NCBI RefSeq assembly: GCF_963966145.1
Contig: NC_091047.1
Location: 31,682,001 to 31,746,000 of the forward strand
Length of the DNA stretch: 64,000 nt
Direction of reading: 5' to 3'
Source of the DNA: Tenebrio molitor
Taxonomy: Eukaryota > Arthropoda > Insecta > Coleoptera > Tenebrionidae
The notes beneath the pieces are model-generated. The model saw nothing but the letters and a program-made list of their open reading frames with translations, was not told the DNA's origin and searched no databases. Made by a program: the position numbers and the translations under genes. This document shows, in pieces, positions 10,470-20,825 of this stretch (its first letter is position 1; the number at the start of each line of letters is the position of its first letter).

Positions 10470-10645
10470 CAAACCAAGGTAAGAAAGTGGTTTCTTGCAG
10501 ACCGCAGGCAAAGATTATAAACCGAGTCGTAGACGAGGTTTGTAAGTGCCTAAGGTCTGCAAGGACACTTTCTTAACAAGGTTTGACTACAATTTTTTTC
10601 CCTACCGGCACAACTTTGTTGAAAAAAGTCAAAAAAGATGGTTAT
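10470..10645. repeat. stem-loop repeat, copy 1
   Basis: A palindrome of about 115 bp (10470-10585) has arms beginning caaaccaaggtaagaaagtg. Its apex is gagtc-gta-gacga. It is followed by about 60 bp (ccctaccggcacaactttgt...) that is also present beside a second copy at 22396-22568 in the opposite orientation. The copies differ mainly at the apex, so this is a dispersed family, not a chance palindrome. Confidence 0.7.
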
Positions 10646-11462
10646 ATTCGTGATTAAAACGAAAATTTTGAGAATTGAATAGTAGGCTGTGTTATTTGTT
10701 TAATTAACTTGTCATCGCATTTGAAGATGACTGATCTACCAACTTGCTTTATTGAATTGGCTTTCATTTATCAATAACTTATTTCACTTTTGACACTTTT
10801 GACATTTGTATTTTGGTACAGTTTTACCATAAACATTTCATGATTCACTTTCTTACCTTAAGGCGCGTACAGACTACGCGAACCGAGCATGTAATGTAAC
10901 ATGTAATGTAATGCTCGTCGCAAAATTGGTGCCACGAACAGCCGACGAACCGAGCGCGCAACGAACAGCTTCTATACTCCGTTCACTGATAGATCGCACG
11001 CCTTTTCACAGGCACAGAGACGAGTGTCTATGCTGCAAAAAGTCGAATAGCGCACATAACATTTGTTTATCATTAATACATACTCGAAGAATAAATAATT
11101 CAACTTCATTCAGATTCACAGCTGTAATTCTGTTAACAACATCATAGACGTAGGAAAACTACTGGCGAGACGCGAGAGTGCACGTTTCTCAGGTCCTCTC
11201 GGGCTGTTGATGTTGCTATGGAAACTTAAAAAAACGGGCGTTGTTGAAAGTTGGATTTATACACACTGAGGCGTGCTTTAATTAAGTAAAATAGGTTACC
11301 AATAAAAAAAAATATAACCATCACGGGTGCTGTGCCCGTATTTCGGCGATTGTCAGAATAAAATGGATGCCCGTTTTGGGGCCGATTTCTAATTTTACCT
11401 GAAAAGGTAGGAGGTTACAAGGAAGGGATTCGTCGCTAAAGTGTGCTTTCAAAATAAAATTT

Positions 11463-11723
11463 TCATTCTTCGGCGAACGTACAAGTAGTATCTTTTTTCG
11501 AGATTTTTGGTCCTATCATTGTCAATAATTTGTCAAAGTCTGTAGGAGACATTCTTGTAAAATTTTTATAATGTTCACTGACATGTTGAAATTTTAAATC
11601 TTGCATAAGTTCATTACCGACGCGTTTTCTATAGAGTTCGGTTCGCCACCAACGTCGCCGCTTCTTCTCTTTTTTAATCACCCATCGTAAAATAAAAAAA
11701 AAGGCAAAGCCATAACTGCACAT
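11463..11723 (-). pseudogene. Harbinger transposase N-terminal fragment (in element A)
   Basis: An open minus-strand frame carries RRWWRTELYRKRV, QDLKFQHVSEHYKNF and RMSPTDFDKLLTMIGPKI. This is the region just upstream of the DDE catalytic domain in HARBI1-like transposases. It ends before the first catalytic Asp. The corresponding stretch in element B (about 41530-41765) is further degraded. Confidence 0.75.
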
Positions 11724-11837
11724 CTCCGGAGAAAGTAGCTAGAATGTTGGTTGTTTTTTAGTTTTGGGCCCGAAAATAGACTTCGTGTCATAAAAAAAAA
11801 AACTAATTATAGTTTAAAATAGTTATTTTTGTATTAA

Positions 11838-12188
11838 GTGCGCAAAATGATTGTTTTTTGTTGGGGCATGAGAATGAGTTTTTGGTCGAGACCGTCAGGT
11901 CGAGACTTCAAACTCATTCGAATGCGTCAACAAAACAATCATCTTTCGCACGAAATACAAACACTATTTTTTCTACAACAGCATTTTAAAATTTTTGAAT
12001 TTTTTAATTTTTGTCAAATTTTCCTTGGATGCTAAAATATTCGTCAAAAAGTTTCCTTGGGTGCTAAAATATAACTATTTTAGCATCCAAGGAAACTTTT
12101 TGATAAATATTTTTTCACTATCAAAAATGACATACTTTGCGACTTGATAACGATGCATAAATGTCACGTTTTTTTGACGGTTGTAGAA
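11838..12188. repeat. stem-loop insert specific to element A
   Basis: Element B reads straight across this position (about 41910), so roughly 365 bp (about 11822-12188) is extra in A. It contains a 114-bp palindrome (11838-11951, arms gtgcgcaaaatgattg, apex accgtcaggt). A second palindrome lies at 12045-12102 (aagtttccttgg...ccaaggaaactt) with a third half copy just before it. No gene. Confidence 0.6.
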
Positions 12189-13069
12189 AAAAATTAAATT
12201 ATAATCGAAGGTAAAATAATAAGACCTAATTTTTTTATCAGATTTAACAAATAAGGTCGCGTTATTTTTGGCAAGATTAATTCCAGAATTCAAACTTTAA
12301 CGTTAATTATTTATTTTTAATACTTACAGTTATTAAAAACAATTTGGGAATCTGACAGGCGTAACATGCAATTTTATTCGTTTTTGACAGAAGACAGACT
12401 AGGAAGACGATTTATCCGCGATAAACATTTTTGATTGGATGAAAACAAGCGCTGAACACCCACGTTTGAAGTATGTGGGAATTAATCTGTAGTAATATAA
12501 CAATAATTGACTTAAACATCGGATTGATTTGCGAAGCTGATGGCATGCTCCATCTCGACTTATGCATTTTTACAACAAATTGACACAATTCGCATTATTT
12601 TAGAAAATGTAAAACTTATTTATTAGTTACTGTAAAGAGTTGCTTTAAAAAATAATAACCTATTTATTTTGTTCAGCATAAATGAAAACTACAGTGTTTC
12701 ATTTGACAATCAAGACCGTTTAAATAAGGGACAAAAACTAATTGTAACTGAAATTGTTGGAGATTAGATTTATGAGTTTATGACTGTGGTCAGCTCCCTT
12801 TGTTGAGATGCGTTTGTGAATGGCGCTTTGTGTTCGTCAGAAAACCGACAGTGAGCGGAGCACTGCGAACCTTTCGTGGCGCGCATGCGCTCTCGAGGTT
12901 CACAGCTTCGCCGTCCAAATCAGACGAACGCTTCCTTGGCAACCCATGCTATAGCATAGGCTCCAAAGAAAACTCGATTTATTTTTTAAATGATCGCTCG
13001 GTACTTTTAATTCGTTAAACAAACTTCTGAACTAACAATATTTGCGTTAATACTTGCCTGCCTTAAATT

Positions 13070-13255
13070 GAGATTGCATATCGAAAACGCGTATTCTTTT
13101 TGGAGATTTTTGGGTCCTATTTTGGTTAGTAAATTCTCACCGTCTGTGGGAGACATTCTATTAAAAATTTTATGCTGTCCGCTAATATGTTGGAACTTTA
13201 AATCTTTATAAAGTTCGTCGAGCCTTTTTCTCTTTTTTCATCAGATTCCACATAA
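13070..13255 (-). pseudogene. second, diverged Harbinger N-terminal fragment (in element A)
   Basis: The minus strand reads RLDELYKDLKFQHISGQHK, then NRMSPTDGENLLTKIGPKN. This is clearly related to the fragment at 11463-11723 but from a different copy. It is followed by unrelated sequence. The same arrangement is present in element B at about 43310-43500. Confidence 0.65.
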
Positions 13256-13318
13256 TTCTTACTGCATCACTACACAGAATTGAAGCTAACGGTTTTTCGT
13301 TATCACTCTTATCACATA

Positions 13319-13963
13319 CAGGTCGCTAAAAAGTATCGATACAGCTAAATATTTTCAAAACGGTTTAGCAGAGCTCGTTGAAATTTGGCACACAGCTAGA
13401 AGTGTTTAAATTCTATAGGCTGATATTTTTTTCAATTTTATAACATCTTTTATTTTGAAGATACAAAGCCAACTTGATTTTTTTTAAATGGCACGAGAGG
13501 TCAAATTTAACACCGTTAAAAAGAATATTTTTTTGTTTTGGAATGTTTTTTAGCCATTGTTAATTCTTTGCCGCCTGCACTTTGGCCAAAAAATTAATAA
13601 AAGTAAATAATAAGTGTAGAAGTAAGATATTTAACTGAAACAAATACATAAAAGATAAAAAGTTTAAACCCGAAATACATAATTTTTAAGCAAAAAAAAA
13701 TTTTCAAAATGGCGGCGATGTGAGCATGTGTTACATCACTGAATTCGCAAAAAATACTCTTTCCAAAAATATTACATTTAAGTCCCCCGTGCCATTTAAA
13801 AAAAACCAAGTTAGCCTTGCATCTTTAAAATAAATAACGTTAAAAATTGAAAAAACTATCAAATGATAAAATTTAAACACTTTAGCTGTGTGCCAAATTT
13901 CAATGAGCTCTGCTAAACCGTTCTGAAAATATTTAGCTGAATCCATACTTTTTAGCGACCCTG
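13319..13963. mobile_element. TA-flanked MITE nested in element A
   Basis: Inverted repeats of about 240 bp begin cagg(g)tcgctaaaaagtat. TA flanks both ends (13317-13318 and 13964-13965). The orthologous insertion in element B is at 43545-44290, so it was present before A and B were copied. TA duplication suggests Tc1/mariner-type mobilisation. No transposase is present. Confidence 0.7.
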
Positions 13964-14560
13964 TATAATGTAGCTGTAATGACACGCAACCTCGGAACTA
14001 TCGAACTGAACTGAGACGATTATAAAAAAAAATCACTTAAAAACATAACGCACTGAAACATACAAAACTCTCCATCCCACCAGTAGTTATCCTATGCCTA
14101 TGATGTTGTTTACAGAATTACAGCTGTGACTCTAAATGAAGTTTCAGTACAGGTATTTTCAATAATTGTTATAAACTGTTGTTGGAATTATTTATTCTTC
14201 GAGTATTAATGATATAGCAAATGTTATAAAGTGTAGACACTCGTCTCTGTGTCTGTAAAAAAGCGTGCAATCTATCATCAGTGGACAGAGTATAGCTGTT
14301 CGTTGCGTGCTCGGTTCGTCGGCTGTTCGTGGCACCAATTTTGCGACGAGCATTACATTACATGTTACATTACATGCTCGGTTCGCGTAGTCTGTACGCG
14401 CCCTTAGCGAGAAAGGTGAATTTTCTCACCTCAAATGAGGTATCCACAGCCTACATTTCTAACCGGTAGGGAGAAAAAATGTTTATTTTATTCAACATTT
14501 TATTTAAAAAAATGAAAATATTTTTAACTCGGGAAAAACAAAAAACATATTATTAAGAAT

Positions 14561-14782
14561 TATAAATTAAGAAATGTTTTAAAGAAATCTTGATCCAACT
14601 GAGGCATGCTTGGCAACATTTTCTTTATTGATTCGGTTTTTTCTTTGGAAATCTCTTTTTTTTTTGGAAACGGTTGTGGGATTAAATTGGCAATTTCAGG
14701 AGGCGTCTTCGGTTCTATTACTTTTTTGCTTCGACGACGTGTTAATACAGGAACTGCAGTACTTTAGGACACTTTGAGAAAG
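14561..14782 (-). pseudogene. unrecognised C-terminal coding fragment
   Basis: On the minus strand a frame of about 70 codons reads VPVLTRRRSKKVIEPKTPPE, then a Pro/Lys-rich stretch ending PSMPQLDQDFFKTFLNL and a stop at 14561. More coding-like sequence in other frames lies upstream to about 14915. Composition suggests a real basic, proline-rich tail. The family is not recognised. Confidence 0.35.
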
Positions 14783-14916
14783 TCTTCATCGAGGTGACTT
14801 TTTTTGAACGCGACTTCCGTTATGTCGTTAAAGTGCTAACTTTTGTAAATGGCACATTGTCATATTTCAGTTGTTTAGAACATTCTTCGTAGTTTTTAAA
14901 GTCTTGTCGCCGGTTG

Positions 14917-15120
14917 CACAAAAATTAATAAGCCATTAATCAGTTGTTAACGAATAATTAAAATTTGACAACTGATTAATGGATGCTTAATCGCTTGTTA
15001 ACGGTTCATCAAATATCCAGCTTGATTAATGATTAACGGCCAATTAAGGCTACTTTGCGTTGCACAAGCAATAATCGATTGTTAAACACTCATTAACGGA
15101 TGATTTATTTAATTAGTGAC
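14917..15120. promoter_or_regulatory. subterminal repeats at the left end of Harbinger element 1
   Basis: The start ggttgcacaaaaattaataa is followed by many short attaatc/gattaat and ttaac/gttaa motifs in both orientations. Examples are ccattaatcagttgttaac and gacaactgattaatgg. Clusters of this kind near transposon ends are usual transposase or Myb/SANT binding arrays; that role is inferred. No matching right terminal repeat was found. Confidence 0.45.
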
Positions 15121-15225
15121 AGTTGGGCAATTAAAGAAGAACTAAGTTATATTTTACGGTTTTTTATTACGTAAGTTTGTAAAAAATATAAAATAACTAA
15201 ATAATAAATAAAAATATACAGGCAC

Positions 15226-16280
15226 ATGATGCTATCTGACATATCTTCTTTGTCAAGTGACGAAGATGATCAAGAGCCACTACGAAGACTTCCGCGACGA
15301 ATTCGGTTCATCTGCAATAGAGAAAATCCATTTGACCTTCACGATAACGATTTTAAGAAACGATTTCGTCTAAATAAAACAACGGTGATGAATTTACTGC
15401 ATTTAATTGGGCATACACTTGAACCAAGAACTCACAGAAACAAATCTCTCGATGCACGTTGTCAAATTGTAATTACACTTCGGTTTTATGCCACAGGAGG
15501 CTTTCTTGAGTTAATCGGCGACTGCATGCACATTCACAAATCGAATATCTGTAGAGTAATTCGTCGTGTTACTTGTCAAATAGCACAACTTTCTCGACAC
15601 CACATAAAAATGCCTCATAACAATCAGGAATTGATGGCAATAAAACAAGGATTTTTCAACATTGCTGGTTTCCCATGGGTTATAGGTGCCCTCGACTGCA
15701 CACATGTAAATATGCCAATGCTGAATTGTATAGAAACAGAAAAGGATATTTCAGCATAAACACACAAGCAATTTGTGATGCGCAGTTGAAATTAATGCAC
15801 ATAATTGCTCGTTGGCCAGGATCTGTACATGATAGTACCATATTTAATGATTCCCCTCTTCCCGTTGAGTTTGGTATGGGTCGATATGGTAATGGTTTCT
15901 TATTAGGCGACAGCGGGTACCCATGTAAACCACATCTTTTGAGTCCCGTGTTAAATCCAATAAATGCCAGCCAAGAGGCTTACAATACGGCCCATATTGC
16001 TACTCGTAATACAGTCGAAAGATTTTTTGGAGTTCTCAAGCGGAGATTTCCTTGTTTAAGAAATGGTCTGCGACTCAAATTAGATACCACTGTGAAAGTG
16101 ATAGTAGCTTGTGGGGTGTTACATAACATCTGTAAAGAACAAGATGACGATATTGAGAATTATTTTGAAGAAATTGAAAATGAGGAAGAAGATAATTTCA
16201 CTTTCAACGAACCCAACGACAATAACAATGTAAATTATTCATTGCGAAATGCATTAATTGCAACAGTATTTGCTAGATAA
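15226..16280 (+). pseudogene. PIF/Harbinger transposase (HARBI1-like), one frameshift
   Basis: Two overlapping frames (15226-15759 and 15675-16280) form one transposase. The N-terminal part has FRLNKTTVMNLLHLI and a helix-turn-helix-like IHKSNICRVIRRV. Catalytic motifs are GALDCTH (Asp), LGDSGYP (Asp) and NTVERFFGVLKRRF (Glu), so all three DDE residues survive. Between THVNM and NAELYRNRKGYF a small deletion shifts the frame and removes a few codons. The C terminus is acidic. A convergent Myb/SANT-type gene follows at once, the standard two-gene Harbinger layout. Without the frameshift it would be full length, so inactivation looks recent. Confidence 0.85.
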
Positions 16281-16303
16281 ATAAAAGTACAATATTTTAG
16301 TTT

Positions 16304-16790
16304 TTTAATTTATTTATTTCCAAACGAATTTTTTTAATTTGCAAATTTAAAACAATTCGCTCTAATTTTTCATTTTTAATTTTCTCTAAGTAATATTTTC
16401 TTCTTAATTTTTCACGTATTACCGTCTTTTTTCTTTTTTTCGAAACGGGTTTGGGTCGGAGTACGGCCACGGGAGCATTAGTTTCTTGATTAGAGGAACC
16501 AGGTATGGGATTAGGGATTTCAATTTCATCTGGTAGGTACGAGTATACTCGTAAACAATAATCGAAATTAGTATAGAAACATACCTACTTATTTCGACCA
16601 GTAAAATTACTAAAGTAATCAGCCGCGCAGTCGAATTCGTTTTCCAACGGTTGGACGTGGTCGCGAATACTGGCTAGCAAGATTTCTTGTTCAGCAAACA
16701 AGACAAGGTCTGCCCCTGCTCCCACAGTTTTAAACAGTTCTCTCTTAAAATCATTTTTAATTTATCTATTATTTTTTATAAACACAGTGA
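16304..16790 (-). pseudogene. Myb/SANT-like Harbinger accessory protein, C-terminal part
   Basis: The minus strand encodes GAGADLVLFAEQEILLASIR (upstream exon, about 16750-16600). After an intron with a taccag acceptor at 16532 comes IPNPIPGSSNQE, then a basic coiled-coil tail REKLRRKYYLEKIKNEKLER ending at 16304. This tail is typical of the DNA-binding partner encoded by Harbinger elements. The DNA-binding domain itself is missing. A solo LTR lies about 60 bp further upstream at 16850. Confidence 0.65.
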
Positions 16791-16849
16791 TAAACAGGAA
16801 TGTTTACCACTACCATGATTTGAATATACTAAAAAAATTTGGTGTGTAC

Positions 16850-18039
16850 TGTTACGTTATTGTTTTCTTTACCACAACAGGTGAAAACTTAAATTTCCCA
16901 ACTACACCGGGGAAAATTTAAATAACGATTTTCGTGACTGATTGTCTCCAGGTCCGGCACATACGCACACTAACGTCTCGAGAGCAAGACTGTAGAAAAG
17001 TATAAATGATGCTTTACAAACACGGTGTTATACCAGGTGTTGGACAGAAACACAGATGTTATTAGTAATTATGATTAATCCTCGTTTCCTAGCTATACAG
17101 TGAGACAAAATAACAAATTAAATCCAACCTAGATGCCACTGCGGACGATACACTGTAGTCTATGAAAGGAGATACCAGGATATAACTCAAATGTTACTCC
17201 GAAAACCAAGTTAAAGCATTGACTCTTATGACAAAAAAATTAAACAAGATTAACAATTCAAAATGTAAGGTTAGGAAGTGAACTGAAGAGAAATGAAGTG
17301 ATCCGAAATGATACGCTGAAGGCGCTTAACACTAGTAAAATTTACAAAAAGTGCCGGTACTACCAGGCTATATTTAAGGTTTAACAATTCAATGAATTTA
17401 AAATGAAACTTCCCTTACACCGGGCCTGAGGCTTGGATTCCAAAGAGAGTCCCGGGAAGAGTGAGCTGGAGGAAGGTCCTCCGAGTCCCTCTTCCGCCGC
17501 TGGTCTATCACGCCGTCCGTATCCTGGAAAAGTCCTCGGGGTCCTTCCTCCCCTCGACCCTTCCTAGGAATAAACGTAAGTAAGTCAGAGTTAGCCCCGG
17601 TGTAAAAAAAGGTTAATGAAATGTGATAAAGTTAAAAACCTCCGAGAGCCAGCTGGCGCGTCGTTTCTGGCGAGGTCACTTCAGGTCTGATAACGTGAAA
17701 CTACGTAAAAGAAATGAACCAAAATGGCGGACTGAAAAAGAAAGACGATGAAGGACCTTGCCAGATAAGAGTTGCTCCTGGACTTGGACCTGTTGCACTG
17801 AGAAAACACCCCCTAATCTCCCCCTTTGAACACAACACCCACACACGGATCGGTCGTAAACCTCTGACGAGAACTAGTCGAGAACCTCTAACATGGCGTC
17901 TGTTCCACCTTTATATCCTCTCCCCTCCTCTCGCAAATTTGTCGCGGCCGGCACCGGAAGTCGGGGTCCGAGAGCCCGTTCTGGAACGTTCTCGAACCTT
18001 CTTGCATTTACGATTTACCGCGAAATTTAAATCGTAACA
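16850..18039 (-). mobile_element. solo LTR-like element, minus orientation
   Basis: Ends are tgttacgt...cgtaaca, with GTAC on both sides (16846-16849 and 18040-18043), a perfect 4-bp duplication. Read on the minus strand it begins TGTTACGATTTAAAT like the element at 2736. It has atataaag near 17925 and a GC-rich structured block at 17430-17600. The open frame at 17714-18037 is an LTR artefact. It interrupts the upstream side of the Myb/SANT gene. Confidence 0.6.
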
Positions 18040-18205
18040 GTACCTTATCAGAACTCGCGGCATGTTTTTGCTTCCTGCTTCATATTGTTCATATGTTCAA
18101 ATTAAACAAAAATAGCTAATTGTTATTAATTTTTTGCGATTACAGTGATTCTACTCTTACATGCTGCTCCGCCACAGTTTTTTTTGTTTGCCTTTTTTAT
18201 ATTTT

Positions 18206-18999
18206 TACTAGCTTTTACCCGCAGCTTCGCCCGCAAATTTCAGAATGTTTTAAAATTATGTTTCTACTTTCATGTATTGTGATAAACGCAGTAATTTCAA
18301 TATGAAGTTTGTCTTTTTACGAAGAATAAATAAAACTTTACTGTAGACTACTTTTTTCTTCGACTATATAAACAAAAAGATCAATACGATAAGAAACTAA
18401 CACTATATTCATGAAAATACGCGAACATAACACTTTTATTTTCAGTTGTAATCTTATTTAGATCCTCCTATTGTTTGATTGTCTCGTTTGATTTCAAATA
18501 CCTGCCTTTTGATTTTTCCGGTATTAAGCTATTTGAAGCTTGTTCTGCTTCATTTAAGACATCTTCCGGTAAAACACAATCATTCAAACACATTTTGCGA
18601 AATTGCTACTTTTATAAACAACCAAATGTAACTATGACACCTGAACATATCATGCAAACGGGATTTCCAACTCGAAAAAACTTTTTTTGTGCTTAACAGG
18701 CTTAAAAATGATAATAGGGGTTGCTTTTTGTGGGTGTCAAGCGGCGAAGGTGACGATATACTCAGAGAATGAAATAGGGGTGAAGCGGCGAAGGTGAGGG
18801 TATTTCCAACTCGAAAAAACTGTCTTTTTTTCTTAACAGGGTTGAAAATGGTAGTAGGGGTTGGTTTTTGTAAAATTAAAGTAGACAGTAATTTTCTTCT
18901 TGTTTTGAAGATCAAGTGTACAAAATTTCATCAAGATCGGAGTAAAACTGTAGATTTGCATACAAAATATATAAACAGACATTCAGTTTTATAATTATA
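18206..18999 (+). repeat. degenerate retroelement-like repeat
   Basis: It starts actagcttttacccgcagct, a head seen on many insect dispersed elements. It ends with a tcatcaagatcggagtaaaa block and an AT-rich tail. Inside, a block of about 65 bp (atttccaactcgaaaaaact ... taggggtt) occurs twice, at 18662 and 18806. No intact coding region. The class (RTE-like or SINE-like) is uncertain. Confidence 0.4.
18470..18600 (-). pseudogene. tyrosine recombinase N-terminal fragment
   Basis: The minus strand reads VLPEDVLNEAEQASNSLIPE followed by KSKGRYLK. This parallels the start of the intact recombinase (DIQALAEQAESRIIPAKSKD). It is the core-binding N terminus only, in an otherwise repetitive region, and shows that a second lineage of these recombinases was once present. 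Confidence 0.55.
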
Positions 19000-19806
19000 C
19001 AGTCTGTGCATTCTCAAACTCGAACATAGGCAATTAACATTGTATTGAACGTTTTTGCTGATTCCTGTTTGCCAATTGAACTTACAGGTAAGGTAATGGT
19101 ATCAACAGAAAGATAAAATTATTGCGCTTGAAATGATACTAATAATAAGATTAAAGGTGCTATTTTTATTTTAAAATACTAATTTAAAACTTGGCGATTT
19201 TTAAATATGACATGCCATGATTTTCAAATTGGACAGCATTTGTCAAAAAATTTAGTAATTTGTTGCGTTAAGTCAGCAATTTTTGGTAAATTACTGTCAA
19301 AATTATTTACGGAAAAATGAATAGTTACTCCATACAGATTAAGACAAATTTCTCTTGAAGTACAGGAGCGTGCTAATGACCGTTGCTTTCTGTCGACAAT
19401 TTGCTTCACAGACGAATCTACTTTTACACTAAATACCTAACGAACCAAATGTTCAAAACACGAGATATTGGGCTCAAGAAAACCCTCGAGTAAATATTCC
19501 TACTAGAACTTGGTATCCTCAAAAAATTCATATCTGGGCTGGGATTTTTAATAACATTTGAAATAAAGTGAAATTTAAATTCAGCAAATTATTTAGATTT
19601 ATTATTAACTAAGGTAGGAACTGCATTGTAATTTTTTCAAAGAATTTATAATAAAAACTGCTTAAACTGTTAATTACTTTAATATCATAATTTAATTCTT
19701 TAATAAATAATAATAATTTTTTTATTTTGATGTATCGAAATAATGGCATAATATCTATAAACACAGTGTTAATTGCCTATGTTCGACTTTGAGAGTGGAC
19801 ACCCGG
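19000..19806 (+). mobile_element. Tc1/mariner-type relic with terminal inverted repeats
   Basis: Inverted ends (cattctcaaactcgaacataggcaattaac and its partner at 19765-19800) sit inside TA at each side (18998 and 19807). About 19405-19560 on the plus strand reads TDESTFTLNT. After a frameshift it continues NTRYWAQENPR and YPQKIHIWAGIF. This is the DDE_3 core of a mariner/IS630 transposase including the first catalytic Asp region. The rest is lost. Confidence 0.65.
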
Positions 19807-19931
19807 TATATACTTAGATAACTTTATCACTAAATTTAACTTTCTTCATTATTGATTGTTTCTATTGTGATTATAGCTCTTGTCAATTAACTAATATAAA
19901 ATAATCAAATTTTACGTATCTAATTAATATT

Positions 19932-20425
19932 TTACTCCCCACTCATAAACAAACAAAACCCCACATATTCATTTTTATAAAAGTTTTCATACATTGCAAT
20001 TAAATATTTTAAGTTTTTTATTGACTGTATATGTGACAATAATAACAACTTTTTCTTCTTCTTATTAACAACTTTCAGATCTTCAACAAATTTCTTCTGA
20101 TTTTTCATTGTCGTCATCTTTACTTTTCAATGAAAGATATATTTGTTGTTTTGCCAACGTTCCCCCGACTAATCATAAAAATTGTTTTTCCGTCTCTTAA
20201 CTCCTGATTGAGAGTTGTAATGGCCTCTTCAGTGAATTGCGATGTAAAACGCTGGGGTGAGGATGTTTTAAAATCCCCACAATCAACCACAACTTGTTTA
20301 CCAAACTGTGCATCCTCTTTACTAAACCGATTAACTTGAAATTTTTTATCAACTTCCAGCGGGCTTGGTTTTACAAACGGCACGAAAAAAGTTGCTTCAT
20401 TAACACTTTGCAAAAATGAACTCAT
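19932..20425 (-). CDS. small unrecognised protein (possible mobile-element cargo)
   Basis: The minus frame 20425-20120 encodes 101 aa starting MSSFLQSVNEATFFVPF, with PLEVDKKFQV, FGKQVVVDCGDFKT, SPQRFT and a C-terminal GKTIFMISRGNVGKTTNISF. The alternation of short beta-strand-like segments around FGxxVVVD and PxRF suggests an OB-like or small beta-barrel fold. That is inference from pattern only. A Lys-rich stretch follows downstream on the same strand (20117-19932). Sequence just upstream (20490-20640) is shared with the 51-kb locus. The protein family is not identified. Confidence 0.4.
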
Positions 20426-20489
20426 ATCGACGCGGACAACATTGCAAGTATAGGGATTCGGCTATCCTATGTTCTTATACAATCCTTGC

Positions 20490-20640
20490 CGTTAACCCCA
20501 CGTTACTTACAAGCTAACCCCACGACTTCCTGAATGTCACCTAGCTCCGATTGGATCGTACCTACAACATTCTAACTCTAACTCATCCGAAATCTAGCGG
20601 TGCTTACTTCAACGACACATGGAAAACCCGAGTTTAATTG
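20490..20640 (-). repeat. dispersed segment shared with 51040-51165
   Basis: Blocks such as ccacgacttcctg(a/g)a(t/c)gtcacctagctcc and acattctaactct(a/g)actcat occur in the same order at 51075-51140. On the minus strand both encode a similar short tail (MCR...SxELELEC-like). They are probably pieces of one mobile element that also carries the small genes at 20120-20425 and 51118-51369. Confidence 0.5.
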
Positions 20641-20825
20641 AACAGAACAAAGATTAAAATATCACAAATATAAGAAACAACATAAATAACGCCATCTGCT
20701 CTACGTGACTACGAATGCTACAATAACTGGCTGGGCTAAACTAAAATGGCCGCTAAAGTGCCGTTAGAAAATGGTGGCAAAAATGGACGCACGTGAGTCA
20801 GACGATGGCTACTAATTAGCAAAAC

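Larger units (their letters stand above)
10861..14403. mobile_element. Harbinger-type non-autonomous element A (3.5 kb)
   Basis: Long terminal inverted repeats of about 300 bp (10861-11160 and 14095-14403) begin (a/g)ggcgcgtacagactacgcg. TTA flanks both sides (10858-10860 and 14404-14406), the TWA duplication typical of PIF/Harbinger. Inside are two diverged fragments of a Harbinger transposase N terminus and a nested TA-flanked MITE. The start of another terminal repeat (11319) and an insert absent from the sister copy are also present. The sister, element B, is at 40942-44730. It has no intact transposase, so it would need one in trans. Confidence 0.8.

Noticed and set aside
12800..13018. 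72-codon plus-strand frame in element A (also at 42553-42771 in B)
   Set aside because: Conserved only because A and B are copies; reading frames diverge at the C terminus and no motif is present.
17714..18037. 107-codon plus-strand frame
   Set aside because: Inside the GC-rich part of a solo LTR, no motifs, low-complexity Arg/Pro/Leu content.
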